Shown here one piece after another: positions 16,264-23,986 of a stretch of DNA of 28,255 nucleotides. A program made the translations under genes and the position numbers. Below the pieces are notes generated by a model. It searched no databases. It had not been told where the DNA came from and saw only the letters and a program-made list of their open reading frames with translations. Within the stretch, counting starts at the first letter, position 1, and every line of letters begins with the position of its first letter. The DNA lies in NCBI GenBank assembly GCA_011322005.1, contig DROE01000155.1:1-28255 (forward strand), written 5' to 3'. This DNA comes from Devosia sp. (GTDB taxonomy: Bacteria > Pseudomonadota > Alphaproteobacteria > Rhizobiales > Devosiaceae).

Positions 16264-16377
16264 CAGCGTTTTCCTGCCAAAGAGGATTAATTTCAACGCT
16301 TGAGCCAAGGGCGTTTTGCATTTGTGTCACCCTCAGAACGAAGCACCCTGACCATAGGGGTGCCACATCACACCCTT

Positions 16378-16406
16378 ATGTCACTCGCATGACAGTTGCG
16401 TGACAT
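16378..16406 (-). promoter_or_regulatory. Pho box (PhoB binding site) upstream of pstS
   Basis: On the minus strand, reading toward pstS: ATGTCAC (16406-16400), GCAA, CTGTCAT (16395-16389), GCGA, GTGACAT (16384-16378). Units recur every 11 bp, as PhoB sites do (consensus CTGTCAT-N4-CTGTCAY). The first two units fit well and the third is imperfect. A possible -10, TATGGT, lies at 16356-16351. The whole 16264-16459 gap appears to be the pstS regulatory region. Confidence 0.85.
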
Positions 16407-16459
16407 GTTAATGCATTGATATTGTTGATGTTTTTTGGAAGCCTCAAACGATTGAGCGC

Positions 16460-17554
16460 TTATTGGGGCAGCAATATCTCGATTCTTGTGCCCTTGCCCG
16501 GTGTACTGGAAATATTGAGCTGGCCGTGGTGGCGGTTTACAATGTGCTTGACGATGGCCAGGCCCAGCCCGGTGCCCTTCTTCTTTTGGCTTTTGTCAGC
16601 CTCCACCCGATAGAACCTTTCGGTCAGCCGGGGTACGTGGGCCTGCTCGATGCCCTCTCCATGGTCGGAAACGGTCAGCACAAAGGCAAAGTCTTTCCGC
16701 CTGACAGTGGGGCGCAGTTCCACATCAACCCGGCCCCCCCCCGCTCCATATTTCACTGCGTTGTCGATAAGGTTCTCCAGAACCTCATAAAGCTCATCGC
16801 GGTCGCCGGTGACCAGGGTTGACCCGTCCGGCAAGTCCAAAAATACCTTTACACCGGCCCGTTCAATCTGGTTTTGAAGCCCCTTGACAACCTCCTCGAT
16901 GATGGCATTGAGATCGGTTTTTTCAGTCGGCCTTAGGTGCTGGCGCAACTCAAGACGCGACAGGGAAAGCAGATCGTCAATGAGTTTGGACATGCGTTCG
17001 GCCTGCTGGCGCATGATGGACAAAAACCGCTCCCGCGCCTGTCTGTCATCGGCGGCGGCTCCCAGAAGGGTGTCGACAAACCCGATAAGCGACGTCAGGG
17101 GGGTGCGCAATTCGTGGCTGACATTGGCGACAAAATCCACCCGCATGGTTTCGGTGCGCTTTTGTTCGGTGCGGTTTTCCAGCGTCACCAGCAGGAATTC
17201 ATGGAGCCCCTCACCCTCGGGAAGGTTCAGTGGCGCCACATTTATCAGGTACCAGGTCATGTTGGGGCTCGATTGCAAAACCTCCACCGTGCGCGGGGTG
17301 CCGGACTGGCGCACCTCTTCCATGGCGCTTAAAAACTCCGGGTGCCGGATGGCAAAACTTATGGGCGCGTCAATTCTGGCACCGGGCAGTTCGTGAATTG
17401 CCGCCGCGTTCATGTGCAACACCTCTTCGCGGATACCCAGAATTAGACATGGCGCGACAATGGCATCGGCAAATGCTCTGGCCACGGCCCCGGGCCGGGG
17501 CTGGGGTTCGGGCTCCTGGATTGTTGCTTCAGATGGCGGATTTTTTTCATCCAT
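16460..17554 (-). CDS. phoR: Phosphate regulon sensor histidine kinase PhoR, without membrane segments
   Basis: Histidine kinase partner of PhoB. It has 364 residues. A PAS-like domain spans about 25-125. The dimerisation/phosphoacceptor region has His147 in NVSHELRTPL, and the ATP-binding domain has the N box NLIDNAVKYG (261-270), DHGEGIE (298-303), the F box TERFYRV and GTGLGLAIVKH (327-337). No hydrophobic segment long enough to cross the membrane is present, unlike typical PhoR. The start cannot be moved upstream because a TAA lies in frame nine bases before the ATG. No Shine-Dalgarno is seen; a promoter at 17561-17589 would start the mRNA at or next to the ATG. It heads the pho-pst cluster and is divergent from ppk2. 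Confidence 0.9.
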   Translation of the reverse strand: MDEKNPPSEATIQEPEPQPRPGAVARAFADAIVAPCLILGIREEVLHMNAAAIHELPGARIDAPISFAIRHPEFLSAMEEVRQSGTPRTVEVLQSSPNMTWYLINVAPLNLPEGEGLHEFLLVTLENRTEQKRTETMRVDFVANVSHELRTPLTSLIGFVDTLLGAAADDRQARERFLSIMRQQAERMSKLIDDLLSLSRLELRQHLRPTEKTDLNAIIEEVVKGLQNQIERAGVKVFLDLPDGSTLVTGDRDELYEVLENLIDNAVKYGAGGGRVDVELRPTVRRKDFAFVLTVSDHGEGIEQAHVPRLTERFYRVEADKSQKKKGTGLGLAIVKHIVNRHHGQLNISSTPGKGTRIEILLPQ

Positions 17555-17560
17555 AACACG

Positions 17561-17589
17561 TTAAATGACCAAACCCGCTCCAAAGTCAA
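17561..17589 (-). promoter_or_regulatory. Probable phoR promoter giving a leaderless mRNA
   Basis: On the minus strand, TTGACT (17589-17584), 17 bases, ATTTAA (17566-17561). Only six bases separate the -10 from the A of the phoR ATG at 17554, so transcription would begin at or within a base or two of the start codon. This fits the absence of a ribosome-binding site. Confidence 0.5.
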
Positions 17590-17598
17590 ACCAAGAGG

Positions 17599-17613
17599 CT
17601 TGCAATTGGCAAG
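17599..17613. repeat. Inverted repeat CTTGC-N5-GCAAG between phoR and ppk2
   Basis: Perfect 5-bp arms (17599-17603 and 17609-17613) lie just upstream of the phoR -35, in the 101-base divergent region. It is a candidate operator for an unknown regulator. No Pho box is visible in this gap. Confidence 0.3.
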
Positions 17614-17655
17614 CAGTCGGAACAATTTCAGATTTTCAGAAGCGGGCGAAAAAAA

Positions 17656-18522
17656 ATGAATCTGGCACAGGCACTGGACGGTTTTAATCTGGATAATCCT
17701 CAACTCCCCGAAATAATTGCCAAGAACGCGCTGACTTCGGGGGATTATCCTTACAGGAAAAAACAAAAGGCTTCACTTTACGAAAAAACCCTGCTGGCGC
17801 TGCAAATCGAACTGGTCAAGCTGCAAAGCCACCTTAACGAAAGCGCTGAGCGCATTGTTGTCGTGTTCGAGGGGCGCGATGCGGCGGGAAAAGGGGGCAC
17901 CATCAAGCGCTATACCGAGAATATCAACCCGCGGCATGCCCGGGTGGTTGCGCTGCCCAAACCATCGGACCGTGAGCAGCTTCAGTGGTATTTCCAGCGC
18001 TATGTTTCGCATCTGCCCACCGCCGGGGAGACGGTTCTGTTCGATCGCTCCTGGTATAACCGGGCGGTGGTCGAGCCGGTGATGGGCTTTTGCACGCCCG
18101 AGCAAACCGAGGCATTTCTGAACGAAGTCCCAAATTTCGAGCGCATGCTGGCCGATGATGGCATCAAGCTGTTCAAGTTCTGGCTCAACATCAGTCGGCC
18201 CATGCAAATCAAGCGCTTTCACGACCGGCGCCATGACCCGCTCAAGCAGTGGAAGCTTTCCCCCGTTGACCTGAAAGCTCTTGGCCGCTGGGACGAATAT
18301 ACCAGTGCCCGCGACGAGATGCTCACCCGTACCCATTCGGCCCCGGGGCCGTGGACGGTGGTCCGGGCCAATGACAAGCGCCGGGCACGGCTGGCCGTTA
18401 TTTCACACGTTCTTTCAGCAATCGACTATAAAGGACGCAACGAAGCTCTGGTCGATAACCGGGATGATAAAATCATCATGTCGGCCCCGGAATTTCTCAA
18501 GCGCATTGCTGTGGACGAATAA
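17656..18522 (+). CDS. ppk2: Polyphosphate kinase 2
   Basis: PPK2-family enzyme that transfers phosphate between polyphosphate and nucleoside diphosphates (or monophosphates in other subclasses). It has 288 residues, a single PPK2 domain as in class I. The P-loop is FEGRDAAGKGG (71-81). The Walker B/lid region is LFDRSWYNRAVVEPVMGF with Asp130, and FKFWLNISRPMQIKRFHDRRHDPLKQWKLSP is the typical lid and helix segment. The Shine-Dalgarno is weak (AGCGGG). Divergence from phoR connects it functionally to phosphate metabolism, but no Pho box is seen before it. Nucleotide preference (ADP or GDP) cannot be decided. It converges on the uxuB-like gene with a 7-base gap. Confidence 0.92.
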   Translation: MNLAQALDGFNLDNPQLPEIIAKNALTSGDYPYRKKQKASLYEKTLLALQIELVKLQSHLNESAERIVVVFEGRDAAGKGGTIKRYTENINPRHARVVALPKPSDREQLQWYFQRYVSHLPTAGETVLFDRSWYNRAVVEPVMGFCTPEQTEAFLNEVPNFERMLADDGIKLFKFWLNISRPMQIKRFHDRRHDPLKQWKLSPVDLKALGRWDEYTSARDEMLTRTHSAPGPWTVVRANDKRRARLAVISHVLSAIDYKGRNEALVDNRDDKIIMSAPEFLKRIAVDE

Positions 18523-18529
18523 GTTTTAC

Positions 18530-19990
18530 TCAGCCGATCGCCGCCAGAACGCCCTTTTCCCTGAGCAGTCTGACCTTGTTCTCAAGGGTTTTGCGGAAGT
18601 TGTCATCCTTGGGCAATTGGGTTCCAAAAACTGCTTTCAGTTGCAGGAACCCATCGACAAGGGCTGAAATATCATCACCAGCCGAAGCGACAATCCGTTC
18701 AAACCGGTCAGCAAGCGGGTCTGATATTTCAATAGCTTTTCCGCTTTCGTCGGTGCCACTGGCGTAAACAATCCAGCCTGCCACCCCAAGCACAAGCCGG
18801 CGATAATCATCACCCGCCGCGATGCGGTCGCGGATGGTGTCGAGCAGGCGCTGGGGCAGTTTCTGGCTGCCATCCATAGCGATTTGCCAGGTGGCGTGTT
18901 TGAGCGAGGGGTTGGAAAAACGCTTAAGCAGGGCATCGCGATAGGCAGGCAGGTCGGTGCCGGGCAAATGCAGCGTCGGTATAATCTCCTTACTCATCAA
19001 CTCGTGCAAAAAAGCGCGCATCTTTGCGTTGGAAACCACATCGGAGACGGTTTTGAAGCCCGCCAGATAACCCAGATAGGCCAGGGTCGAATGGGTGCCG
19101 TTGAGCATGCGCAGCTTCATGCGCTCGAAGGGTTCGACATCGGCGACCATCTCAGCACCCGCTTGCTCGAATGGTGGGCGACCAACAGGGAAATTGTCCT
19201 CAATCACCCATTGGCAGAAGGGCTCGGTAACAATGGGCCAGGCGTCTTCGAGGCCGATTATCTGAGAAATTTCTGCCCGGTCCGCATCGGTTGTTGCCGG
19301 TACGATACGGTCAACCATGGTCGAGGGGAAGGTAATATTTTTCGCCACATACTGGCCCAGATCGGGCGCGCGCGCCTGCGCAAAGCGGGTGATGATTTTC
19401 TGCGCCGTTTTGCCGTTGGCGGGCAGGTTATCGCAACTCATCACGGCGAAGGGGGGGATGCCACTTTCCCGACGTTTGCGGATGGCTTCAACAATCAGCC
19501 CCGGCGCACTTTTGGGCTCATCGGGGTGAGTGAGGTCGTGTTCTATATCCGGGTGATTTTCATCCAGTTCTCCGGTGGCGGGGTCGTGGCAATAGCCTTT
19601 TTCGGTGATGGTCAGCGAGATGATACGGGTTTCGGGTGCCGCCATTATTTCAAGCAGTTTTTCCCGCTCGTCCGCCACGTTAATGCAGTCGAGCAGCGCG
19701 CCGACAATCCGGCACTTTGTGCCCGTGGCATCGCGCACCGCCAGCGTATAAAGAAAGTCCTGAGGGGCCAGCGCGTCCCTTGTGTCGGGGCGGCGCAGGC
19801 TGGCGCCAACAATGCCCCAGTCCGGGTTGTTGGCCAGCAAATCATCCATATAGACCGCCTGGTGGGCGCGGTGGAAGGCACCCACACCCAGATGCACGAT
19901 GCCCGGCCTTATTTGGCGACGCTCATAGGCGGGGCGGGCAATGGGCTCAGGCAGCAGCCCAAGCGTATCTGTGGACAATCTTTTTGGCAT
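18530..19990 (-). CDS. uxuB: Mannitol dehydrogenase-family oxidoreductase, probable fructuronate reductase
   Basis: NAD(P)-dependent polyol/uronate dehydrogenase of the mannitol dehydrogenase family. It has 486 residues, matching the long-chain dehydrogenases of this group. The N-terminal nucleotide-binding motif is GVGAFHRAHQ (35-44). The family segment SCDNLPANG (185-193) is present, as is TMVDRIVPAT (224-233). The catalytic KxxxxNxxH is Lys292, Asn297, His300 in MKLRMLNGTH. UxuB (D-mannonate:NAD oxidoreductase, fructuronate to mannonate), mannitol 2-dehydrogenase and arabinitol or sorbitol dehydrogenases all share these. Choice of UxuB rests on the divergent KDG kinase-like gene, so the symbol is tentative. 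ATG at 19990 has only a distant AGGA. Confidence 0.8.
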   Translation of the reverse strand: MPKRLSTDTLGLLPEPIARPAYERRQIRPGIVHLGVGAFHRAHQAVYMDDLLANNPDWGIVGASLRRPDTRDALAPQDFLYTLAVRDATGTKCRIVGALLDCINVADEREKLLEIMAAPETRIISLTITEKGYCHDPATGELDENHPDIEHDLTHPDEPKSAPGLIVEAIRKRRESGIPPFAVMSCDNLPANGKTAQKIITRFAQARAPDLGQYVAKNITFPSTMVDRIVPATTDADRAEISQIIGLEDAWPIVTEPFCQWVIEDNFPVGRPPFEQAGAEMVADVEPFERMKLRMLNGTHSTLAYLGYLAGFKTVSDVVSNAKMRAFLHELMSKEIIPTLHLPGTDLPAYRDALLKRFSNPSLKHATWQIAMDGSQKLPQRLLDTIRDRIAAGDDYRRLVLGVAGWIVYASGTDESGKAIEISDPLADRFERIVASAGDDISALVDGFLQLKAVFGTQLPKDDNFRKTLENKVRLLREKGVLAAIG

Positions 19991-20131
19991 GGGTTCCCGT
20001 TAAGTCCTGTTCAGGCTTTGCGGCCGGGTAAATGTTCATCCCTTTCCACCAGAGGGCTGGCGGAAACGGCTTATGCCAACTACCATACAACCGGGCAGGC
20101 AACAGCCACAAGAGAGAATTGACGAGGACAG

Positions 20132-21037
20132 ATGAACAGGAAGATCGTGAGCATCGGCGAGTTCATGCTCGAAATGTCGGGGGGAGAGGCGGACCGGTAC
20201 CGCCTGGGGTTTGCCGGGGATACGCTGAACACGGCCTGGTACCTGCGCGCGGCTTTGGGCAAAGAATGGGATGTGGATTATCTCAGTGCCCTTGGCGACG
20301 ATATCTATTCGGCCCGCATGCGCGAGTTTCTGCAAGAACACCATATCGGCACCGGCCATATCCAGACCATCAGGGGCAAGCGCCCCGGTCTTTATCTTAT
20401 CCATCAGGCCGAGGGGGACCGGCAGTTCACCTATTGGCGGGAAAACTCCGCCGCCCGGCAACTGGCCGACAATCCGGGAAAGCTGGCGGCGGCTCTTGCA
20501 GATAGTGAGTTGGCCTATTTTTCCGGTATCACGCTGGCAATCCTGTCCCGGCAGGCAAGGGAAAACCTGTTTTTTGCACTTGGTCAAGCGCGAAAGGCGG
20601 GCACCAGAGTGGCGTTTGACCCCAACATCCGGCCAGCGCTGTGGCCAACGCCAGCAGCGATCCGCAAGGCCATCATCGCAGCCGCCCCGGTAATCAACAT
20701 CGTCCTGCCCACCTTTGATGATGATGCGCAGATTTTTGGCGATGCCGACCCCGGGGCTACCGTCCTGCGTTATCAGGGGTTGGGCATTGCTGAAGTGGCG
20801 GTAAAAAATGGAGCCGAGGCGGCGCTGATTGCACAAGGGGACAATCTTGCTGAAGTTCCGGCCCTTGGCGCAACCGCAGTTGATGCTACCGGCGCTGGCG
20901 ATGCGTTCAACGGGGCTTATCTGGCGGCCCGGCTCTCAGGGCAGTCCATCAAAGCGAGCGCACAGGCGGCCCACCGCACAGCGGCAAAGGTCATTCAGCA
21001 CCCGGGCGCGCTGGTCGACCCCGCTTTGCTCGACTAA
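20132..21037 (+). CDS. kdgK: PfkB-family sugar kinase, probable 2-dehydro-3-deoxygluconate kinase
   Basis: Ribokinase/PfkB-fold kinase, 301 residues. The signature DATGAGDAFNGAYLA (251-265) contains the anion-hole glycines and the catalytic base Asp257. FDPNIRPALW (162-171) is typical of KDG kinases, as are an N-terminal substrate-binding GE-ML pattern and GGEADRYRLGFAGDTLNTAWYL in place of GG-x-NxA. It would phosphorylate 2-keto-3-deoxygluconate to KDPG for aldolase cleavage, the last shared step of glucuronate and galacturonate breakdown. ATG 20132 is preceded by GAGGAC. It is divergent from the uxuB-like gene (141-base shared regulatory gap). Its stop overlaps that of the DUF924 gene by 4 bases (CTAA). 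Confidence 0.85.
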   Translation: MNRKIVSIGEFMLEMSGGEADRYRLGFAGDTLNTAWYLRAALGKEWDVDYLSALGDDIYSARMREFLQEHHIGTGHIQTIRGKRPGLYLIHQAEGDRQFTYWRENSAARQLADNPGKLAAALADSELAYFSGITLAILSRQARENLFFALGQARKAGTRVAFDPNIRPALWPTPAAIRKAIIAAAPVINIVLPTFDDDAQIFGDADPGATVLRYQGLGIAEVAVKNGAEAALIAQGDNLAEVPALGATAVDATGAGDAFNGAYLAARLSGQSIKASAQAAHRTAAKVIQHPGALVDPALLD

Positions 21038-21579
21038 AACATCGAGTCCTTGCGTTCGTTGATATAGGCGAGTTCTTCCTGGGTTGAGACCCGGCCCAGC
21101 GCTTCGTTGCGTTTGGGAAAACGGCCAAAACGCTCGATGGTATCGCGGTGGGATATTTCAAATTTCAGATTGTCCTCATTGCCCAAGGCAGTGAACAGGC
21201 GCACCGCCTCTTCGTGCACCAGCAATGATTCCGAATGCATATAGGGCATATAGGCGAACAGGCGCTCGCTCTCACTCAGAGTTTTATCCTGACCCGAAGC
21301 CACCAGTTCCTGAGCCAAAACCAGCGCCATGCCATCCGAGGCAAAAGCACGGGGGTCCCCGCGATAGAACTGGCGGCTGAACTGGTCCAGAACCAGAATT
21401 TCAGCAAGACGACCCTGGGCAGAGACACGCCAACTCCAGGCTTCTCCAAGAGCGACCCGCCCGTGAAGACGAAAAAAGCGTCCCCTGAGCTTCTCGTCAA
21501 ACTCGGGCTTGCCGCCGAACCAGTCCTCGCCGGTGTGCTCGACAAACCAGAATTTGAGAACTTCCTCGTGCTCCTGCAT
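21034..21579 (-). CDS. DUF924 family protein
   Basis: Member of the DUF924 (COG3803) family, whose biochemical role is not established; the fold is an all-helical TPR-like arrangement. It has 181 residues. Recognisable family motifs are VLKFWF near the N-terminus, WFGG, the segment EILVLDQFSRQFYRG, AFASDGMA, FAYMPYMHSE and the end motif IERFGRFPKRNEALGR. The frame continues upstream to 21696, but ATG 21579 follows a GGAGGA Shine-Dalgarno and gives the standard start. It is transcribed toward kdgK, convergent with a 4-base overlap. Confidence 0.9.
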   Translation of the reverse strand: MQEHEEVLKFWFVEHTGEDWFGGKPEFDEKLRGRFFRLHGRVALGEAWSWRVSAQGRLAEILVLDQFSRQFYRGDPRAFASDGMALVLAQELVASGQDKTLSESERLFAYMPYMHSESLLVHEEAVRLFTALGNEDNLKFEISHRDTIERFGRFPKRNEALGRVSTQEELAYINERKDSMF

Positions 21580-21753
21580 AAAATTCCTCCGCCAGACGTC
21601 ACAAAAAAACGATGGTTGACTGCAATGTTGTAGCAAAGCAACCCCGGCGGCAAGCGCGGAATTTTTGCCTTGCGTCTGGCTCGGGCAGGCAGCCATCGCC
21701 TGAGCAAAGCCCAGCGCCGGACTGGAAATGCCCTCTTCACCCGGTTTTTATTT

Positions 21754-21799
21754 ACACTGAATGCCTTTATTGACACTGAGTGTTTTTAATGCCTAATTT
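21754..21799 (+). promoter_or_regulatory. Promoter and candidate operator for the ABC importer operon
   Basis: TTGACA (21770-21775) with TAATTT (21794-21799, 18-base spacer) or CCTAAT (21792-21797, 16) makes a plausible promoter. An odd-centred palindrome ACACTGAGTGT (21773-21783) overlaps the -35, and a related ACACTGAATG lies at 21754-21763, 19 bases upstream. This looks like repressor control. The rest of the 384-base gap (21580-21963) holds no gene that I can support; the importer mRNA would have a leader of about 155 bases. Confidence 0.5.
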
Positions 21800-21900
21800 G
21801 AGCATCTGAAAGGTTGGATGAGCGGGCCGGGATGGTGAAGCTGCGGCGCATTCATGTCGACGACCAGAGGAAAGGTCGCACGGTTGGGTCCGGAAAAAGT

Positions 21901-21918
21901 CTGACAACAAAATGACAG
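21901..21918 (-). promoter_or_regulatory. Pho-box-like sequence in the importer leader
   Basis: Minus strand: CTGTCAT (21918-21912), TTTG, TTGTCAG (21907-21901). The first unit is a perfect PhoB half-site and the second matches 5 of 7, with the correct 4-base gap. The orientation points away from the importer genes and the site is downstream of the predicted promoter, so activation of the importer would be atypical. Confidence 0.35.
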
Positions 21919-21963
21919 GTCGCAACAAACTGAAAACAAGAGTTTTCTTAGAGGGAGAGTGAA

Positions 21964-23910
21964 ATGAATATCTGGCTGAAACAAACTGTCTGGGGGGCGG
22001 GTACAGCAGCCCTTGCCCTTGGAATGGGGCTGGGTGCGCTCAGTCCGGCACTGGCGCAGCCCTATACCGGGGCACCCATGTTTGCCGATGCAGTGGCCTC
22101 GGGTGCCCTGCCCCCGGTTGACGAACGTCTGCCGTCCGAACCGCTGGTTCAGGAAGTCACCGATTCCATCGGCACCTATGGGGGCACCCTGCGCCGCGGT
22201 TTTCTGGGTCCATCGGATCACAACAACTATACCAGGGTGACCTATGACGCACTGGTGCGTCACTCCCCGGACGGCGGCGAAGTCATTCCTCACATCGCCA
22301 AGGGCTGGGAGTCCAATGATGATTTCACCCAGTGGACGGTGTTCCTGCGCGAAGGCATGAAGTGGTCGGATGGTGCGCCGTTTACCGCTGACGACATCAT
22401 GTTCTGGTATGATGCCATTCTGAACAACGAAGAGCTGACACCGACAAAACCCATCTGGATGCGCAATGGTGATGGAACGGATGTCATCGTTGAAAAGCTC
22501 AGTGACACCTCGGTGCGCTGGACGTTTGCACAGCCCAACACAGCGTTTCTGCTCGATCTGGCCAACAAGGACGGCGCCGACAAATCCATCAACAATCTGG
22601 TTTTTGCACCCGCCCATTACATGAAGCAGTTTCATCCCGATTATACGGATGAAGCAACACTGGCTGCAAGAGTGAGCGAATCCGGGTTTGACACCTGGAC
22701 GCAGTTGTTTGCGGTCGAGGCATTGCCCCACCTGAGTGGCAACCGCCCCAGCACTGCTGCATGGGTGCCCAAGGACGGCTCTACGGTTGCTGACGAAACC
22801 TTCATCATCGAGCGCAATCCCTATTATTTCGCCGTTGATGCGGAGGGCAACCAGTTGCCCTATATCGACAATGTCGCCTTCAAATTCTTCGCCGACAAGG
22901 AAACTCTGAACCTTGCGGCGGTTGGCGGCGAGATCGACATGCAGGGCCGCCATCTGGCCATGAGCAACTTCCCGGTTCTGATGGAAAATGCCGACAAGGG
23001 CGGCTATCGCGTGGTCACCTATCCCACGTTTGGCGGTTCGGACGCAGTGCTGATGTTCAACCAGACCTATACCAATGACGAGGCGCTGGGCGACCTGCTG
23101 CGCAACAAGGACTTCCGCGTTGCCCTGTCCTATTCCATTGATCGTGACGCGATCAAGGAGTTGGCGTTCCTTGGCATTGGCGAGGCGCGTCAGGGCGTTC
23201 CGGCCCCGTTCCATCCCTATTATCCGGGGGATGAGTATGCGTTCAAATATACCGAGTTGGACACTGACAAGGCCAACGCCCTGCTTGATGGCATCGGTCT
23301 GACCGAACGCGATGGTGAGGGCTTCCGCCTGATGCCCAACGGTGAACGGCTTGACTTGGAAGTTGGCGTTGTGCCCGCCTTTGCCAGCTGGGGTGACATC
23401 GGCCAGCTTGTGGTTGAGGACTGGGGCGATGTGGGGGTTCGTGCCCATGTGGAAATCCGCGAGCGTACCCCGCATTTTGCCATGCGTGACTCCAACGACC
23501 TGCAAATCGAAATCTGGAACGAAGATACCACCGGGTTTCCATTCAGCGGTCAGCCCAAAATGGATCCGCGCTCCAATCCGAGCCTGACCTTTGCGCCTCT
23601 GGTGCGCAAGTGGGTTGAAACCGGTGGAGCCGAGGGCATGGAGCCGACACCTGAAATCCAGCGGCTCATGGACATTATCGACGAAGCCAAGCTTTCGGGA
23701 CGCGAACGCCAGATCGAACTTGCGCAGGAATTGTTCCGCATCTGGGCCGACAATGTCTGGGAGATCGGCACCGTGGGCCTGACACCGATGGTGCAGGGTG
23801 TGGTCGTGGTCAATTCCAGGTTGAGAAATGTGGCTGAAGTTGCCGGCAATGACTGGCCGCTCAGGACCCCGGGCAACACCCGTCCGGAACAGTTCTATTT
23901 TGCCAACTAG
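21964..23910 (+). CDS. ABC transporter substrate-binding protein, family 5 (peptide/oligosaccharide type)
   Basis: Periplasmic receptor of a dipeptide/oligopeptide-class importer. It has 648 residues, larger than DppA or OppA (about 540). A Sec signal peptide ends after ALA at about residue 31. The family 5 core is visible in WTVFLREGMKWSDGAPFTADDIMFWYDA, AVGGEIDMQGRHL, and RVALSYSIDRDAIKELAFLG. The mature N-terminus has LPPVDERLP-EPLV-x-IGTYGGTLRR, which I associate with the large receptors of this family in Rhizobiales such as the galactoside receptor AgpA; a sugar or oligosaccharide ligand is therefore possible. Nearby uronate genes are compatible with an oligouronide, but this is inference. 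GAGGGAG precedes the ATG. First gene of a five-gene importer operon. Confidence 0.88.
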   Translation: MNIWLKQTVWGAGTAALALGMGLGALSPALAQPYTGAPMFADAVASGALPPVDERLPSEPLVQEVTDSIGTYGGTLRRGFLGPSDHNNYTRVTYDALVRHSPDGGEVIPHIAKGWESNDDFTQWTVFLREGMKWSDGAPFTADDIMFWYDAILNNEELTPTKPIWMRNGDGTDVIVEKLSDTSVRWTFAQPNTAFLLDLANKDGADKSINNLVFAPAHYMKQFHPDYTDEATLAARVSESGFDTWTQLFAVEALPHLSGNRPSTAAWVPKDGSTVADETFIIERNPYYFAVDAEGNQLPYIDNVAFKFFADKETLNLAAVGGEIDMQGRHLAMSNFPVLMENADKGGYRVVTYPTFGGSDAVLMFNQTYTNDEALGDLLRNKDFRVALSYSIDRDAIKELAFLGIGEARQGVPAPFHPYYPGDEYAFKYTELDTDKANALLDGIGLTERDGEGFRLMPNGERLDLEVGVVPAFASWGDIGQLVVEDWGDVGVRAHVEIRERTPHFAMRDSNDLQIEIWNEDTTGFPFSGQPKMDPRSNPSLTFAPLVRKWVETGGAEGMEPTPEIQRLMDIIDEAKLSGRERQIELAQELFRIWADNVWEIGTVGLTPMVQGVVVVNSRLRNVAEVAGNDWPLRTPGNTRPEQFYFAN

Positions 23911-23935
23911 GCTGAACTGAACGGTCACTGATGAT

Positions 23936-23986
23936 CGGCGCCTGCTTCGAGCTTAAAAACGCAATCATGGTTCGAAGCGGGTGCCG
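23936..23986 (+). promoter_or_regulatory. Long intercistronic hairpin between receptor and permease genes
   Basis: A 15-bp stem pairs 23936-23950 with 23972-23986. Every position pairs, two through G-U, around a 21-base loop, and GTTTCCTTTTCT follows. It lies 25 bases after the binding-protein stop and 87 before the permease start. It could be a partial terminator or an RNA 3'-end stabiliser giving more receptor than permease, as the malE-malF repeat does in E. coli. The 3' half also resembles short palindromic repeats scattered in rhizobial genomes. Confidence 0.65.

Noticed and set aside
21793..23928. 711-codon open frame on the minus strand, antisense to the entire receptor gene
   Set aside because: It is longer than the real gene but has no recognisable domain, and its codon pattern mirrors third-position bias of the opposite strand. 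The plus frame has a signal peptide, a ribosome site and clear family motifs.
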